In this document: in pieces, positions 46,047 through 55,906 of the stretch
How positions within the stretch are numbered: the first letter of the stretch is position 1
Layout of the letters: every line of letters starts with the position of its first letter
From: QNZT01 sp964573205
GTDB taxonomy: Bacteria > Campylobacterota > Campylobacteria > Campylobacterales > QNZT01
Assembly (NCBI GenBank): GCA_964573205.1
Contig: CAZNIT010000045.1
Span: forward strand, 22,393-86,392
Length of the DNA: 64,000 nt
Direction of reading: 5' to 3'
Made by a program: the position numbers and the translations under genes
The notes under the pieces: generated by a model
The model's database searches: none
The model's input: only the letters and a program-made list of their open reading frames with translations
Told to the model about the DNA's origin: nothing

Positions 46047-47880
46047 AGATTTGCAAAGATACGGCATCGATGTCTGGGGCGAAAACGATTTTATCATCGA
46101 TAAGGATAAAGTGAGAGTAAATCATCTAAGCTCCCCCGCCCTTTACGATATAGTTTCGGATATCAGATCAAAAGGAGTTAAAGGACCTCTTTTGCTTCGT
46201 TTTCCGCATCTGATAAAAAAACAGATAAACGCGATCTTCAAAACTTTTGAGGAGTGCTTCAAAGAGATCGACTACAAAGGCGGTTTTCAAGCCGTATTTC
46301 CCCTGAAAGTCAACCAATATCAAGACTTTTTAAAAACGCTTTTAGAATCGGGCGAAAGTTACGGTTACGGACTTGAGGCTGGAAGCAAAGCCGAGTTGAT
46401 CATAGCTATGAGCCATATAAAAGGCGACGCACCCTTGACGGTAAACGGCTTTAAAGACAAAGAGATGATAGAGCTTGGAGTATTGTCGGCGAAAATGGGA
46501 CAAAATATCACTTTGACCATCGAAGGTATCAATGAACTCGAATCGATCATAGAGGTGGCCAAAGTGATGGGAACGCCTCTTCCAAAGATCGGCATCAGAA
46601 TCAAGCTGCACAGTATGGGTACGGGCATATGGGCAAAAAGCGGCGGAATCAATTCGAAATTCGGACTTACCTCTTCGGAACTCATCGAAGCTATGGAGCT
46701 TTTAAAAAAGCATGATATGCTAGAGCTTTTTACGGTGATTCATTTTCATATCGGCTCGCAGATGACACAGATCACAAATCTCAAAAAAGCGCTCAGGGAA
46801 GCCGGAAACATCTATGCGGATCTTATAAAATTAGGAGCTAGCAATTTAAACTGCATAAATCTCGGAGGCGGTTTGGGAATAGAATATACGCAAAACCAAT
46901 CCTATCCGGAGATGACTTACTCTCTTAGAGAATACGCCAGCGACACGACATTCGTTTTGCAAACGATCGCAAAAGCCAAAAATGTAAACGAGCCTAACAT
47001 CATCATCGAATCGGGCAGATTCATAGCGGCTTCTCACGCTGTACTGGTAGCTCCGGTATTTGAGCTTTTTTGGGAGGAGTATTCTCAAAAAGCTTTAAAG
47101 CTAAAACCGCAAAACCCCCCTCTAATAGAAGAGTTGAACGAACTTTACAACTGTATAAATACAAAAAACGCCCTTGAGTATCTTCATGACGCCATAGACC
47201 ACTTAAACTCTCTTCTAACGCTATTTGACTTGGGATACATCGACCTTATAGACCGCTCAAACAGCGAGATATTAACCCACTTGATCATAAAAAAAGCGAT
47301 AATTTTGCTTAAAGACAAACCCGTAAGAGAGTTAACTCAAATACAAGACAAGATACAAGAGAAATATCTGATAAACTTTTCGATCTTTCAAAGTATGCCC
47401 GACTTTTGGGGACTCTCTCAACGCTTTCCGGTTATGCCCCTTGCAAAACTGGATATAAAACCCACAAGATCGGCCAGCTTATGGGATATCACCTGCGACA
47501 GCGACGGAGAGATAGCCTTTGATAGTAAAAATCCTCTTTTTTTACATAGCGTAGATCTTGATAAGGAGGATTATTTTTTGGGTTTTTTCAAGGTCGGAGC
47601 TTATCAAGAGGTACTGGGCATGAAGCATAACCTCTTCACCCGCCCCACTACCGCGACTATTTTCATAGATCATAAAGGCTATGAAGTGCGCGAACTTACC
47701 CAAAGCGACACTCTAATTGATATTTTAGAAGATTTAAACTATAATCCCCACACAATTGAACAAAAACTATATCAAAATATAGAGAACTCCCCTTTTATAC
47801 AAAAAGATAAAAAGCAGTCGATTGCTGAGCATATTTATATTTTTTTGCATGAAAACGGTTATTTAAAGACGGTAAACTAG
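46039..47880 (+). CDS. speA: Biosynthetic arginine decarboxylase
   Basis: Decarboxylates arginine to agmatine for polyamine synthesis using pyridoxal phosphate. It belongs to the fold-III decarboxylases: the cofactor lysine is in FQAVFPLKVNQYQ, the phosphate-binding part in GLEAGSKAEL, and FHIGSQMTQI and IIESGRFIAASH are family motifs. The length of 613 residues agrees with SpeA. The start is TTG at 46039, inside hisS. A cysteine in SASLWDITCDSDG fits the catalytic C-terminal cysteine. Confidence 0.95.
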   Translation: MDKDLQRYGIDVWGENDFIIDKDKVRVNHLSSPALYDIVSDIRSKGVKGPLLLRFPHLIKKQINAIFKTFEECFKEIDYKGGFQAVFPLKVNQYQDFLKTLLESGESYGYGLEAGSKAELIIAMSHIKGDAPLTVNGFKDKEMIELGVLSAKMGQNITLTIEGINELESIIEVAKVMGTPLPKIGIRIKLHSMGTGIWAKSGGINSKFGLTSSELIEAMELLKKHDMLELFTVIHFHIGSQMTQITNLKKALREAGNIYADLIKLGASNLNCINLGGGLGIEYTQNQSYPEMTYSLREYASDTTFVLQTIAKAKNVNEPNIIIESGRFIAASHAVLVAPVFELFWEEYSQKALKLKPQNPPLIEELNELYNCINTKNALEYLHDAIDHLNSLLTLFDLGYIDLIDRSNSEILTHLIIKKAIILLKDKPVRELTQIQDKIQEKYLINFSIFQSMPDFWGLSQRFPVMPLAKLDIKPTRSASLWDITCDSDGEIAFDSKNPLFLHSVDLDKEDYFLGFFKVGAYQEVLGMKHNLFTRPTTATIFIDHKGYEVRELTQSDTLIDILEDLNYNPHTIEQKLYQNIENSPFIQKDKKQSIAEHIYIFLHENGYLKTVN

Positions 47881-47887
47881 AGGTATC

Positions 47888-48607
47888 ATGGACAGTAGAT
47901 TATCATTATGGCAACTTATAAAAGAAGATTTTCAGACTCCTTGGACAAACGATCCGGCGATTAGGTCTAAGTTTGAACTCTTTTTCAACTATCCGGGAAT
48001 TTGGACTATCATAAATTACCGCATAGCACACTGGATATATGAAAAAGGGTTTCACTTTTTAGCTAGAATCATCATGGGAATCACGCAAATCATAACAAAC
48101 ATAGATATCCATCCAAGATGCAAAATAGGCAGACGGGTTTTCATAGATCATGGAGTCGGTGTCGTTGTCGGAGAGACCGCGATAATAGAAAACGATGTTT
48201 TGATCTATCAAGGCGTAACGCTGGGGGGAGTCAGCCTGGATAAAGATGTCAAAAGACACCCCACAATAAAAAGCGGTGCGGTCATAAGTGCTGGAGCTAA
48301 GGTTCTTGGAAACATCACAATCGGTGAAAACGCTAAAGTCGGCGCCAATTCCGTCGTCATCAAAGATGTTCCGGATAATTCGACGGCAGTGGGCATACCG
48401 GCTAGGGTAATAACAAAAGGTAAAGATAAATCGCAATTAAGCCACAATAAAATTCCCGATATCAACAGAGAGTTGTTTATCTATCTCTCTAAAAGAATCG
48501 CCGTTTTAGAAGATGCCATAACTCATCATCATGAGGATATTATAGAAAAAAGAGACGAGGAACTTGAGAAGATTTATAGAGACTTTATCTCCACTATGAA
48601 GGATTGA
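47888..48607 (+). CDS. cysE: Serine O-acetyltransferase
   Basis: Acetylates serine for cysteine synthesis. The N-terminal helical part is followed by a left-handed beta-helix of hexapeptide repeats (RVFIDHGVGVVVGETAIIEN, GAVISAGAKVLGNITIGENA, VGANSVVIKDVPDNSTAVG), with the catalytic histidine in IDHG. The length of 239 residues is typical. It starts 8 bases after speA and ends the operon before a terminator. Confidence 0.96.
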   Translation: MDSRLSLWQLIKEDFQTPWTNDPAIRSKFELFFNYPGIWTIINYRIAHWIYEKGFHFLARIIMGITQIITNIDIHPRCKIGRRVFIDHGVGVVVGETAIIENDVLIYQGVTLGGVSLDKDVKRHPTIKSGAVISAGAKVLGNITIGENAKVGANSVVIKDVPDNSTAVGIPARVITKGKDKSQLSHNKIPDINRELFIYLSKRIAVLEDAITHHHEDIIEKRDEELEKIYRDFISTMKD

Positions 48608-48609
48608 TA

Positions 48610-48652
48610 CGACAAATCCACCTTCTTGAGGATGGAATTTGTCGCATTTTTG
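48610..48652. terminator. Bidirectional intrinsic terminator between cysE and the DUF2202 gene
   Basis: CGACAAATCCACC (48610-48622) pairs, with small bulges, with GGATGGAATTTGTCG (48630-48644); the 8-base core CGACAAAT/ATTTGTCG is perfect. A T-rich tract follows on the plus strand. It lies between two convergent genes and can serve both. Confidence 0.7.
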
Positions 48653-48653
48653 T

Positions 48654-49937
48654 TTAGTGTCCTTGCCCCTGTCCTTGTGATGAAGGATACTCTTGGGCGG
48701 TTTTAGCGTATTGGGCTCCTAAGCCGGCACATCCCTCTTCCACTCCAAGATTTTTCAACGCTTTGTCAAACGCCCAGTAGTGGTTGTAGCTCCCGGCTCT
48801 AAGTTTTTCAAAAACCGCTACAAGATCGGTAGCGTTTACCTCTTTTGCCGTATCTATATATTCGTTCAAATCGTTTACATCCGTAACCTCGACCATACAA
48901 CCGACCTCTAAAGCGTCTTTTTGGGATTTGATACCTTTTTCATAAAGAGTATCGTATAGATTTTGAATGACATCCATACTATAAGTTCCGGCAGGCAGAG
49001 CTCTTAACTCCTCTTGAGAGTAATTTACGGTGTAATCCTCAAGATTCGTTATGTTGATATCGTATCTTTGCACTAAATCTTCCACCATAGCTTCGTGTTT
49101 GGTTTCACTTCTTGTAGCTATGTTGTAAAACTGTTGAGTCGGATATACCTCGTTTAAAGCCAGATAGATATCTTTTGCCAACTTCTCTTCGTTCCACATA
49201 TATGCGAGCGCATGTTTTTGATCATCCGTCAACTTTGACATCGGATATGTCGTCAAATCCACACTCGCGCCGTTGCCTTGACCGCCGCCTTGTGTATCGG
49301 CATTACCGTGGCCGTTCGCGTTACCGCCTCCATTCATCATGTTATTATCCGGTTTGTGACCGTTATTCCACTGCATAAGACTTTGATCAAAATGCATATG
49401 CGCCTGTGAAGCATCTACATCTATCGCTCCGTCAAAATCCTCATCCAAAGCCTGCTCCAGTTCGTCATTTAAACTCAAAATCGCATTTTCCGTACCGAGA
49501 TCGGAGATGGAAACTTCTGTACTTTCGAGATTTTCAAGTGCGGTTACTACATCTTCCGGTATCGTTATGCCGTTAGTCGGATTGTTATCGCTATCAAGAG
49601 CTTGAAGAACTCTTAATAAAAGCGTTTTTAGCTCGGTATTGCCGTTTGCCAAAGTCTCTGGAGTTACCAAACCGTCGGTTTGAGGAGCAGCTTCTCCTAG
49701 TGACAACTCACCGATTCTAAACTTTACTTTATCACCTTTTTTGTATCGAAATTTACCGTATTGATCGGTCGTACCTTTTTGACCGGATGTAGTTTCATAG
49801 TAAGCGCCTTGAACCGGAGCATCTATAAAATAACCCGTTTCAAGAGTCGTATCATCGCTGCTACTTCCTCCTCCACATCCAACCAATAAAGCCGAAGCAA
49901 CTAAAGACAATGCACTCATAGTGATATATTTTTTCAT
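48654..49937 (-). CDS. DUF2202 (ferritin-like) lipoprotein
   Basis: A 427-residue predicted lipoprotein: signal ending in the lipobox LLVGCGGGSS (Cys about 21). Residues 35-80 resemble a small carboxypeptidase-regulatory-like beta domain (GAYYETTSGQKGTTDQYGKF). After an acidic helical part comes a Gly/Asn/His/Gln-rich linker (about 198-225). The C-terminal domain (about 235-415) fits DUF2202, a ferritin-like helical bundle, with HALAYMWNEEKLAKDIYLAL and RSETKHEAMVEDLVQRY giving the repeated E and E-x2-H metal-ligand pattern. Role unknown; metal or oxidant handling at the envelope is inference. Confidence 0.82.
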   Translation of the reverse strand: MKKYITMSALSLVASALLVGCGGGSSSDDTTLETGYFIDAPVQGAYYETTSGQKGTTDQYGKFRYKKGDKVKFRIGELSLGEAAPQTDGLVTPETLANGNTELKTLLLRVLQALDSDNNPTNGITIPEDVVTALENLESTEVSISDLGTENAILSLNDELEQALDEDFDGAIDVDASQAHMHFDQSLMQWNNGHKPDNNMMNGGGNANGHGNADTQGGGQGNGASVDLTTYPMSKLTDDQKHALAYMWNEEKLAKDIYLALNEVYPTQQFYNIATRSETKHEAMVEDLVQRYDINITNLEDYTVNYSQEELRALPAGTYSMDVIQNLYDTLYEKGIKSQKDALEVGCMVEVTDVNDLNEYIDTAKEVNATDLVAVFEKLRAGSYNHYWAFDKALKNLGVEEGCAGLGAQYAKTAQEYPSSQGQGQGH

Positions 49938-49990
49938 TTTTCTCTCCTGTAATTTAAATTTGTAATGTAATTGTACAAGGGGAGTGTTAC

Positions 49991-52900
49991 CTATGCGTTA
50001 ACTCTTATTCTATCTTCTTTGATCGTCCATATAAAGACGATGGGTATAAATACGAGAGTCATCAAAGTACCAATAATCAAACCTCCAATAGCTACGGCGC
50101 CAAGAGGAGCCAATCTCTCAAGACCGATAGCCGCTCCCTGCGCTACAGGCAACATTCCGACAGAAACGGCAAATGCCGTCATAAGTACGGGACGGGTTCT
50201 TATCTTGATGGATTCAAGCATTGCCTCTTTTTTATCGAGCCCCTTTTGTATCTGCTCTATCGCAAAATGTATCAAAAGTATCGCATTGTTCACGATTACT
50301 CCCGAAAGCAACATAAATCCCATCATAGCGGGCATCGAAACATGATATCCTATGGCAAGCATCGTCCAAGAAGCTCCTATGATAGTAAGAGGGATCGAAA
50401 AGAGTATCATCAAAGATATCTTGATATTCGCGAACATCACTATAAGCGTAAAAAAGATCAATACGACCGCAATGATAATCGCACCGATCATTCTCTCCGC
50501 CGAAGCTTTGAACTGTTTGATATCCCCTATTTGCTCCAACTTCACACCTTTTGGAAGATTTACCGACTCAAGCTCTTTTTCAAAATTTGCCATAATATGG
50601 GAAATTGCGGCTTTTTCTCTATTTCCGTAAACTTCTATGGTATATTCCAGTCCTTCTCTGGTTATGAGGCTAGGCTCTTTTTTAGACTCTATCGTTGCGA
50701 TTTTATTTAAAGGAATCTTCCCTTTTTTCGTATCTATGAGCATATCCATAACTTTCTCAATGTCGTCTATCTGCTCTTTTGGAAGCCAAACCCTGACACT
50801 ATAGTCCATACTATTGGTTCTGGCGAATGTCGCAACGGGAGCTCCGCGAAGCGCCAACTGAATCTGAGAAGCAATATCCAAGCGTTTCAATCCGTATGTA
50901 AACGCCTCTTTTTCATCTATGATCAGGTTATAAACGACTTTATCCATATCCCAAGTCGTCGAGACGGAAACCACCCCTTTTGTCTTTTGAAGAGCCTTTT
51001 GAACACTCGGTTTAGCTTCAAGAAGACGATCTATATCCGAAGAGCTTAGTTTCGCATCAACATTCGCCCGAATACTAGCTAGTGCGGTCGCTCCGTAAGG
51101 AGCTACATCGAGATACTTTACATGAGGAATCTTAGCGATCTTCTCTCGCAATGCCGAAGCGATCTGCCAAATATCTTCATCTCTTTGATATCTGTCAACA
51201 TATGTAGCGACTATCGAAATATGATCTATTCCGCTTCCGCTTCCGATGCTCAAAACACCGGCTTCACTACCTATACTAGCCGATACGCGAAGCAGTTTGC
51301 CCTCCTCTTTTACAATTTCGTTCACCTTTTTCATGATCTCTTCACTCTTTTGTACGGGCAGATTCGAATCGGTGGTTATTTTTATGTTTACCCCTCCGGT
51401 ATCCATAGGCGGCATAAGCTCCTGTCCGACCACGGGCATAACAAGTTTTACCGAAGTTATAAAAAGAGCTATCAAAACCGCGACCGAAACAAAACCCAAA
51501 ATTTTTGAGGCGGTAACAATTCGAACCACATTTGCGAAAAAACTCTGTATATAGTCGTTCGCACGACCGATGACGGAGTGAAAAAATCCTTCGACCTTAA
51601 GCAATAGAGGATTTTCTATCGCAAGAATATATAACGATAAAAGAGGTACCGCAATAATCGAAATGATATACGAAGCCAAAAGAGCCAACAACAAAGTTCC
51701 GACAAGAGGGGCAAAAACGGTCTGCGGATATCCGCCTACAAAAAGCATCGGAGCCAAAGCGATCATGGTCGTAATGGTACCGCTTAGATCGGCGAACATG
51801 ATCTCTTTGGTTCCATCATATACGGCATCGTGAATCTTTTTACCCAACTCTCTATAATGGCGTTCGATATTTTCCATCACAACGACCGTATCATCAAGCA
51901 AAAGTCCCAAAGCCAAGATGATAGCCGTAAGAGTTACGACATTGAAATCGATCCCGACAAGCCACATAAGCGCGATAGTCGAAGCGTAAACCAGAGGGAT
52001 GGTTACAAGTACGACTAAGATTTGCCTAAAAGAGGCCAAAAAGAGAAATACCACTATGGTTGACATAACGATCGCGTCTCTTAAAGATTCGAACATATTT
52101 GTCGTACTTTGCTCTATCGTCTCTTTTTGGGTATCGCTTATCTCGAAGTTTAGATTAGGATATTGTGTACGAAACTCGTTTAAGATCGACTCGACTCTCT
52201 CTATCGTTTTTATTACATCGGCACTGACCGAACGCTGAATGGAGAGCGCTATGGCGGCTTTGCCGTTACCGAAATAGGCGGCGGAGTTCTCATAATGACC
52301 GAAATAAATTTCCGCCACATCGCCAAGCTTGAGATCTTCTCTTATAGGAAGTTCTTTAAGTCGGCTCACTTTGTCTCTTTTTCCTTGAGATTTTAAAAGA
52401 TATCTCTTTTGATCACCCACAATAAAACCGACGGCGTAATCGCTATCGTTCTTTTTTATCGTTGCGATCACATCCGACAAAGAGAGATGAAACGAATCGA
52501 GTCTGTTTTTATCGACGATAATTTGGAGCTCTTTTTTATATCCTCCGAAAATATCGACATTCGCGACACCTTGCGTTTTGAGAAGTTTATGTTTTATATC
52601 GGAATCGGCTATATCTCTAATATCTTCAAGAGAGAGTTTCACTCCATCCTTAGCCGATACCGCCACTACCAAAATAGGCGCGGTAGCTTCCGTGATCTTT
52701 ATAATCTGCGGCTCTTTTATGTCGGTTGGAAGTTTCGCACGAATTTTCGATATAGCGTTCGTGACATCGTTTACCGCGGTATCTATATCTTTGCTATACT
52801 CAAATTCGGCTCTTATGACGGTAACTTCATCGATGGTATTCGAGTAAGCTCTTCTGATCTCGTCAAGCGCATACAACTCTTCTTCGACCGGTACGGCGAT

Positions 52901-53110
52901 ATTGCTCGCCATAGTCTTCGCCGAAGCGCCCGGCTCGACTATGACCACGGCAACTTCCGGATAGTTCGAGTTGGGGAAAAGATTTCTGTGTATTTTGCCG
53001 TATCCGGTCATTCCCGCAAGGATAAAAAGAGCTAAAAAAGAGATGATAATATGCGGTTTTTTTAAAATTTTCTCTACCCAAGTAGGGGAAGATCGATCAC
53101 TCATGATCAA
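49991..53110 (-). CDS. RND-family efflux permease (AcrB/HAE type)
   Basis: The inner-membrane proton-driven pump of a tripartite efflux system, 1039 residues with 12 transmembrane helices and two large periplasmic loops. The transmembrane helix 4 motif LGLLLDDTVVVMENIERH carries the paired aspartates for proton relay and is closer to multidrug (HAE) than to heavy-metal (HME) pumps, which have DGAV-type motifs. The start overlaps the adaptor gene by 14 bases. It is the last gene of the minus-strand TolC-adaptor-pump set. Confidence 0.94.
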   Translation of the reverse strand: MIMSDRSSPTWVEKILKKPHIIISFLALFILAGMTGYGKIHRNLFPNSNYPEVAVVIVEPGASAKTMASNIAVPVEEELYALDEIRRAYSNTIDEVTVIRAEFEYSKDIDTAVNDVTNAISKIRAKLPTDIKEPQIIKITEATAPILVVAVSAKDGVKLSLEDIRDIADSDIKHKLLKTQGVANVDIFGGYKKELQIIVDKNRLDSFHLSLSDVIATIKKNDSDYAVGFIVGDQKRYLLKSQGKRDKVSRLKELPIREDLKLGDVAEIYFGHYENSAAYFGNGKAAIALSIQRSVSADVIKTIERVESILNEFRTQYPNLNFEISDTQKETIEQSTTNMFESLRDAIVMSTIVVFLFLASFRQILVVLVTIPLVYASTIALMWLVGIDFNVVTLTAIILALGLLLDDTVVVMENIERHYRELGKKIHDAVYDGTKEIMFADLSGTITTMIALAPMLFVGGYPQTVFAPLVGTLLLALLASYIISIIAVPLLSLYILAIENPLLLKVEGFFHSVIGRANDYIQSFFANVVRIVTASKILGFVSVAVLIALFITSVKLVMPVVGQELMPPMDTGGVNIKITTDSNLPVQKSEEIMKKVNEIVKEEGKLLRVSASIGSEAGVLSIGSGSGIDHISIVATYVDRYQRDEDIWQIASALREKIAKIPHVKYLDVAPYGATALASIRANVDAKLSSSDIDRLLEAKPSVQKALQKTKGVVSVSTTWDMDKVVYNLIIDEKEAFTYGLKRLDIASQIQLALRGAPVATFARTNSMDYSVRVWLPKEQIDDIEKVMDMLIDTKKGKIPLNKIATIESKKEPSLITREGLEYTIEVYGNREKAAISHIMANFEKELESVNLPKGVKLEQIGDIKQFKASAERMIGAIIIAVVLIFFTLIVMFANIKISLMILFSIPLTIIGASWTMLAIGYHVSMPAMMGFMLLSGVIVNNAILLIHFAIEQIQKGLDKKEAMLESIKIRTRPVLMTAFAVSVGMLPVAQGAAIGLERLAPLGAVAIGGLIIGTLMTLVFIPIVFIWTIKEDRIRVNA

Positions 53111-54185
53111 CTCCCCTAATCACCACTTCATCGAAAGCGGGAAGTTTTGATAGTTTTACTTCACTGGCATATGCCACCGGTAACGAAGGACAATCGGAAA
53201 TCAAGACATTTTTATTATCTTGTAAGAGAATATCAACTTTTTTCGGTACGAATTTACCTTTTTTATAGATCATGATATATGTAGAATCCTTTTTGTGTAA
53301 AATCGTATTTTGAGGTAGCAGACATCCCCTCTTGCGTTTTGTCAAAATGTCTATCTCTATATTGCTTCCGGAGGGAAGATTCGACTCGATATCCAACGAG
53401 CTCTCCGCAGTGACGAGTCCGTTTTTCGAAACGGAATAGATCGTCTTTACGACTCCCGCTTTTTTGTTGCCGATAAAAACGGGAAGATTCGGTTTTATCT
53501 GAGAGAGTTCACCGGGAGAAAAGGAGAATAGAAGTTTTTTTCTGCCGTTGTTCATACTCAATATAGGTTTGCCGGCCGCCGCCAAATCGCCTTCATGTAA
53601 GAAGACACTCTCTACCTGTCCGTCAAAAGGAGCTTTTATTTGAAGATAGCTTAACTGATGTTTTAATTGAGAAATCTTTTGAACGGTGCTTTGAACTATC
53701 GATTTTTTCGCACTTAGCGAGACTTTGGAGAGTTCTAGTTTCTCTTTTGCGATCCCTCCTATAGCATAAAGCTTTTTATTTCTCTCGTAAATTCTTTTTG
53801 AGGTAAGATAGTCGCTTTTTTGAGTGGAGAGAACCGCTTGCAACGAATCGATGGAAGATCTTAGTTCGCTTGAATCTATACGGATCAGAAGATCACCCTT
53901 TTTCACCCTTTGGGATTCGTTTACGAAAATCTTCTCTACATATCCAACAAGTTTAGTAGAGAGTTTTACACTTTCGTCGGCTTCGACTTTCGCTAAATAC
54001 GAGTTTTTGTTTTTCAAGATACCCTCTTTAGCTTTCACGACGGTAACAACCGGCATCTGTTTTTCGGGAAGAGACTGAGTGGCTACCTGCTCTTTTCTCT
54101 TTTCAAGCAACCCTTTACCTTTTATACCAAGAAGCACGACCGCCAAAACGGCTATGATTGCAATGATAATCTTTCTATTTTTCAC
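53097..54185 (-). CDS. RND periplasmic adaptor (membrane fusion protein)
   Basis: Links the RND pump to the TolC-like channel. The 362-residue protein has an N-terminal membrane anchor (about residues 5-20), the split biotinyl-lipoyl domain (DESVKLSTKLVGYVEKIFVN and LQIKAPFDGQVESVFLHEGD), an alpha-helical hairpin between them, and beta-barrel and membrane-proximal domains. The start overlaps the outer-membrane gene by 4 bases. Confidence 0.92.
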   Translation of the reverse strand: MKNRKIIIAIIAVLAVVLLGIKGKGLLEKRKEQVATQSLPEKQMPVVTVVKAKEGILKNKNSYLAKVEADESVKLSTKLVGYVEKIFVNESQRVKKGDLLIRIDSSELRSSIDSLQAVLSTQKSDYLTSKRIYERNKKLYAIGGIAKEKLELSKVSLSAKKSIVQSTVQKISQLKHQLSYLQIKAPFDGQVESVFLHEGDLAAAGKPILSMNNGRKKLLFSFSPGELSQIKPNLPVFIGNKKAGVVKTIYSVSKNGLVTAESSLDIESNLPSGSNIEIDILTKRKRGCLLPQNTILHKKDSTYIMIYKKGKFVPKKVDILLQDNKNVLISDCPSLPVAYASEVKLSKLPAFDEVVIRGVDHE

Positions 54186-55465
54186 TCTTTTACTCCTTTT
54201 TCCAGCAGATAGTTCAAATAGTAGATACTATTTTGATAGTCATATTTGCTTTTTATGACTTTTGCTTTTGCAAGCCGGTGTTTGGCTTTTGCAAGAAGCA
54301 GATCGTTTAGTGTGGCGGCTTCGCTTTCATAGCGTACCCCTTCTATCTCTTCACTTTTTTTCGTAAGCTCAAGTCTTGCAAGATTTCCTTCATACTCAAA
54401 ATATGTCTTATCTAAAGAGTTAAGAGCTTTTGTCAAATCTTTTTTCAAATCAAGCAAAATCCGTTCTCTTTTAAGGGATGATTGAATTTTTGCGATTTTC
54501 GCTTTTTGGATATTTATATCTCTTTTACCGAAATCCAAAAGATTGTATTTCAAACCTACACCGACCTGCCATAGCGTTTCATCGTCGATATCGTCGGTTC
54601 TGAGATCTTTGCCGTAGTTTTTTCCAAGATAAGAGTTTAGAGTGATTTGAGGATATTTTTGCGATCGGCTTTTTACTATCTGTTTATCCGATTTTAAAAG
54701 CTGCATATCTTCAATCTTCACTTTCGAAAGAGTCGAGATTCGATCAAATATCTCATCGGCTTGAAAGTTCGGTTTTTTTACGGTTATCTCAATCTCTTGC
54801 GGCTTGTCGATACGCTTACCCACAAGTGAAGCCAGAGCGGCTTTTGTCGTATTTATATTTGAAATCAAATTTTTCGATGTCGTTCTTGCGGCTTGTAGAT
54901 CGCTTTTGGACTTTAAAAGATCGATTTTCGCCTTTTTTCCGATTTTAACTTCATATGAGATCCGTTTCGTCAATTTTTCAAGCGCTTTTACATACGACTC
55001 TTGAGCACTCAACAACTCTTTTTGAGAAAGTATCGCAAGATACAACGAACGAATATTATATATCAGCTGCTCTTTTGTCAACTCGAACTTTATTTGCGAC
55101 ATCTTTTTTGAGATTTCGTTCATTTGCACTTCGGCTTTTTGGGCATAGCCGGTAAAAAGAGGTACACCGTACGCGACTCCAACAGATAATATATCTTTAC
55201 TGGTGGTAACGGGTGTGCCGCCCGAGATGGCGGAAGGATTTAACGGTGCCAATGTTCTTTCTATATTGTAGTGGGTCAAATCACCTACGAGATTGATCTC
55301 GCCGTAGCGGGAGATTTTACTCTCTTTATGTCTTAGATATGAAAGTTCTTTTTGAACCTCCGCCTGTTTTATCAATACGGAACGCTTTAGAGCATAATCT
55401 ATAAGCTCTTGAAGCGTTTGAGAAAAAAGAGGATAAGCGACTAACAATAAAACAATATATCTCAT
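54182..55465 (-). CDS. TolC-family outer-membrane efflux channel
   Basis: The 427-residue protein has a signal peptide (about residues 1-16) and two homologous halves rich in long amphipathic helices with heptad pattern, beginning TLQELIDYALKRSVLIKQAE, the usual TolC/OEP start. It completes a tripartite pump with the next two genes. The 102-base gap to the upstream cytochrome gene leaves room for a promoter. Confidence 0.92.
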   Translation of the reverse strand: MRYIVLLLVAYPLFSQTLQELIDYALKRSVLIKQAEVQKELSYLRHKESKISRYGEINLVGDLTHYNIERTLAPLNPSAISGGTPVTTSKDILSVGVAYGVPLFTGYAQKAEVQMNEISKKMSQIKFELTKEQLIYNIRSLYLAILSQKELLSAQESYVKALEKLTKRISYEVKIGKKAKIDLLKSKSDLQAARTTSKNLISNINTTKAALASLVGKRIDKPQEIEITVKKPNFQADEIFDRISTLSKVKIEDMQLLKSDKQIVKSRSQKYPQITLNSYLGKNYGKDLRTDDIDDETLWQVGVGLKYNLLDFGKRDINIQKAKIAKIQSSLKRERILLDLKKDLTKALNSLDKTYFEYEGNLARLELTKKSEEIEGVRYESEAATLNDLLLAKAKHRLAKAKVIKSKYDYQNSIYYLNYLLEKGVKE

Positions 55466-55567
55466 AAAAGCTCTCCGGAAAATAAAATATTGATAGTATC
55501 ATATATGTATGAACTGAAAGTGAATTGAAATTTTTTAGAAATATATTGACATTATCATACAAATTTT

Positions 55568-55906
55568 CTAATTTCGTCGCAAAATCAATTTTTTCCTGAT
55601 ATCGAATTTTTCTATATATTTTTCTATACTCTCGCGAAGTTCTTCATCGCTTAGTTTGGAAGCTTTTTTCATAGGAAATTTCAAAAAAAACTGTTTTGGC
55701 ATGATAGAGGCCTTTTTCGAGGGATTTTTGAGATATGCGAACATCGCTTCTTTTATATATTTCATACCGCTGTATGTCATGAGATATCGCTTGTAAATCA
55801 ACTCGCTCGGAATCTGCTGTTTTTCGTGACAATAAAGACATTTTTCATCTATGTCGGCATAAAGCGTCATAGCCAAAAAGAGTACCGCAAACACTATTTT
55901 TTCCAT
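55568..55906 (-). CDS. Small periplasmic monohaem cytochrome c-like protein
   Basis: A 112-residue exported protein with signal peptide (about residues 1-17, LYADI) and one haem c site CLYCH at about 23-27. A possible distal methionine is in ASIMPKQFF. The C-terminal helix (LSDEELRESIEKYIEKFDI) is typical of class I cytochromes. The start overlaps the histidine kinase gene by 13 bases, so it belongs to the two-component operon. Its redox partner is unknown. Confidence 0.8.
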   Translation of the reverse strand: MEKIVFAVLFLAMTLYADIDEKCLYCHEKQQIPSELIYKRYLMTYSGMKYIKEAMFAYLKNPSKKASIMPKQFFLKFPMKKASKLSDEELRESIEKYIEKFDIRKKLILRRN

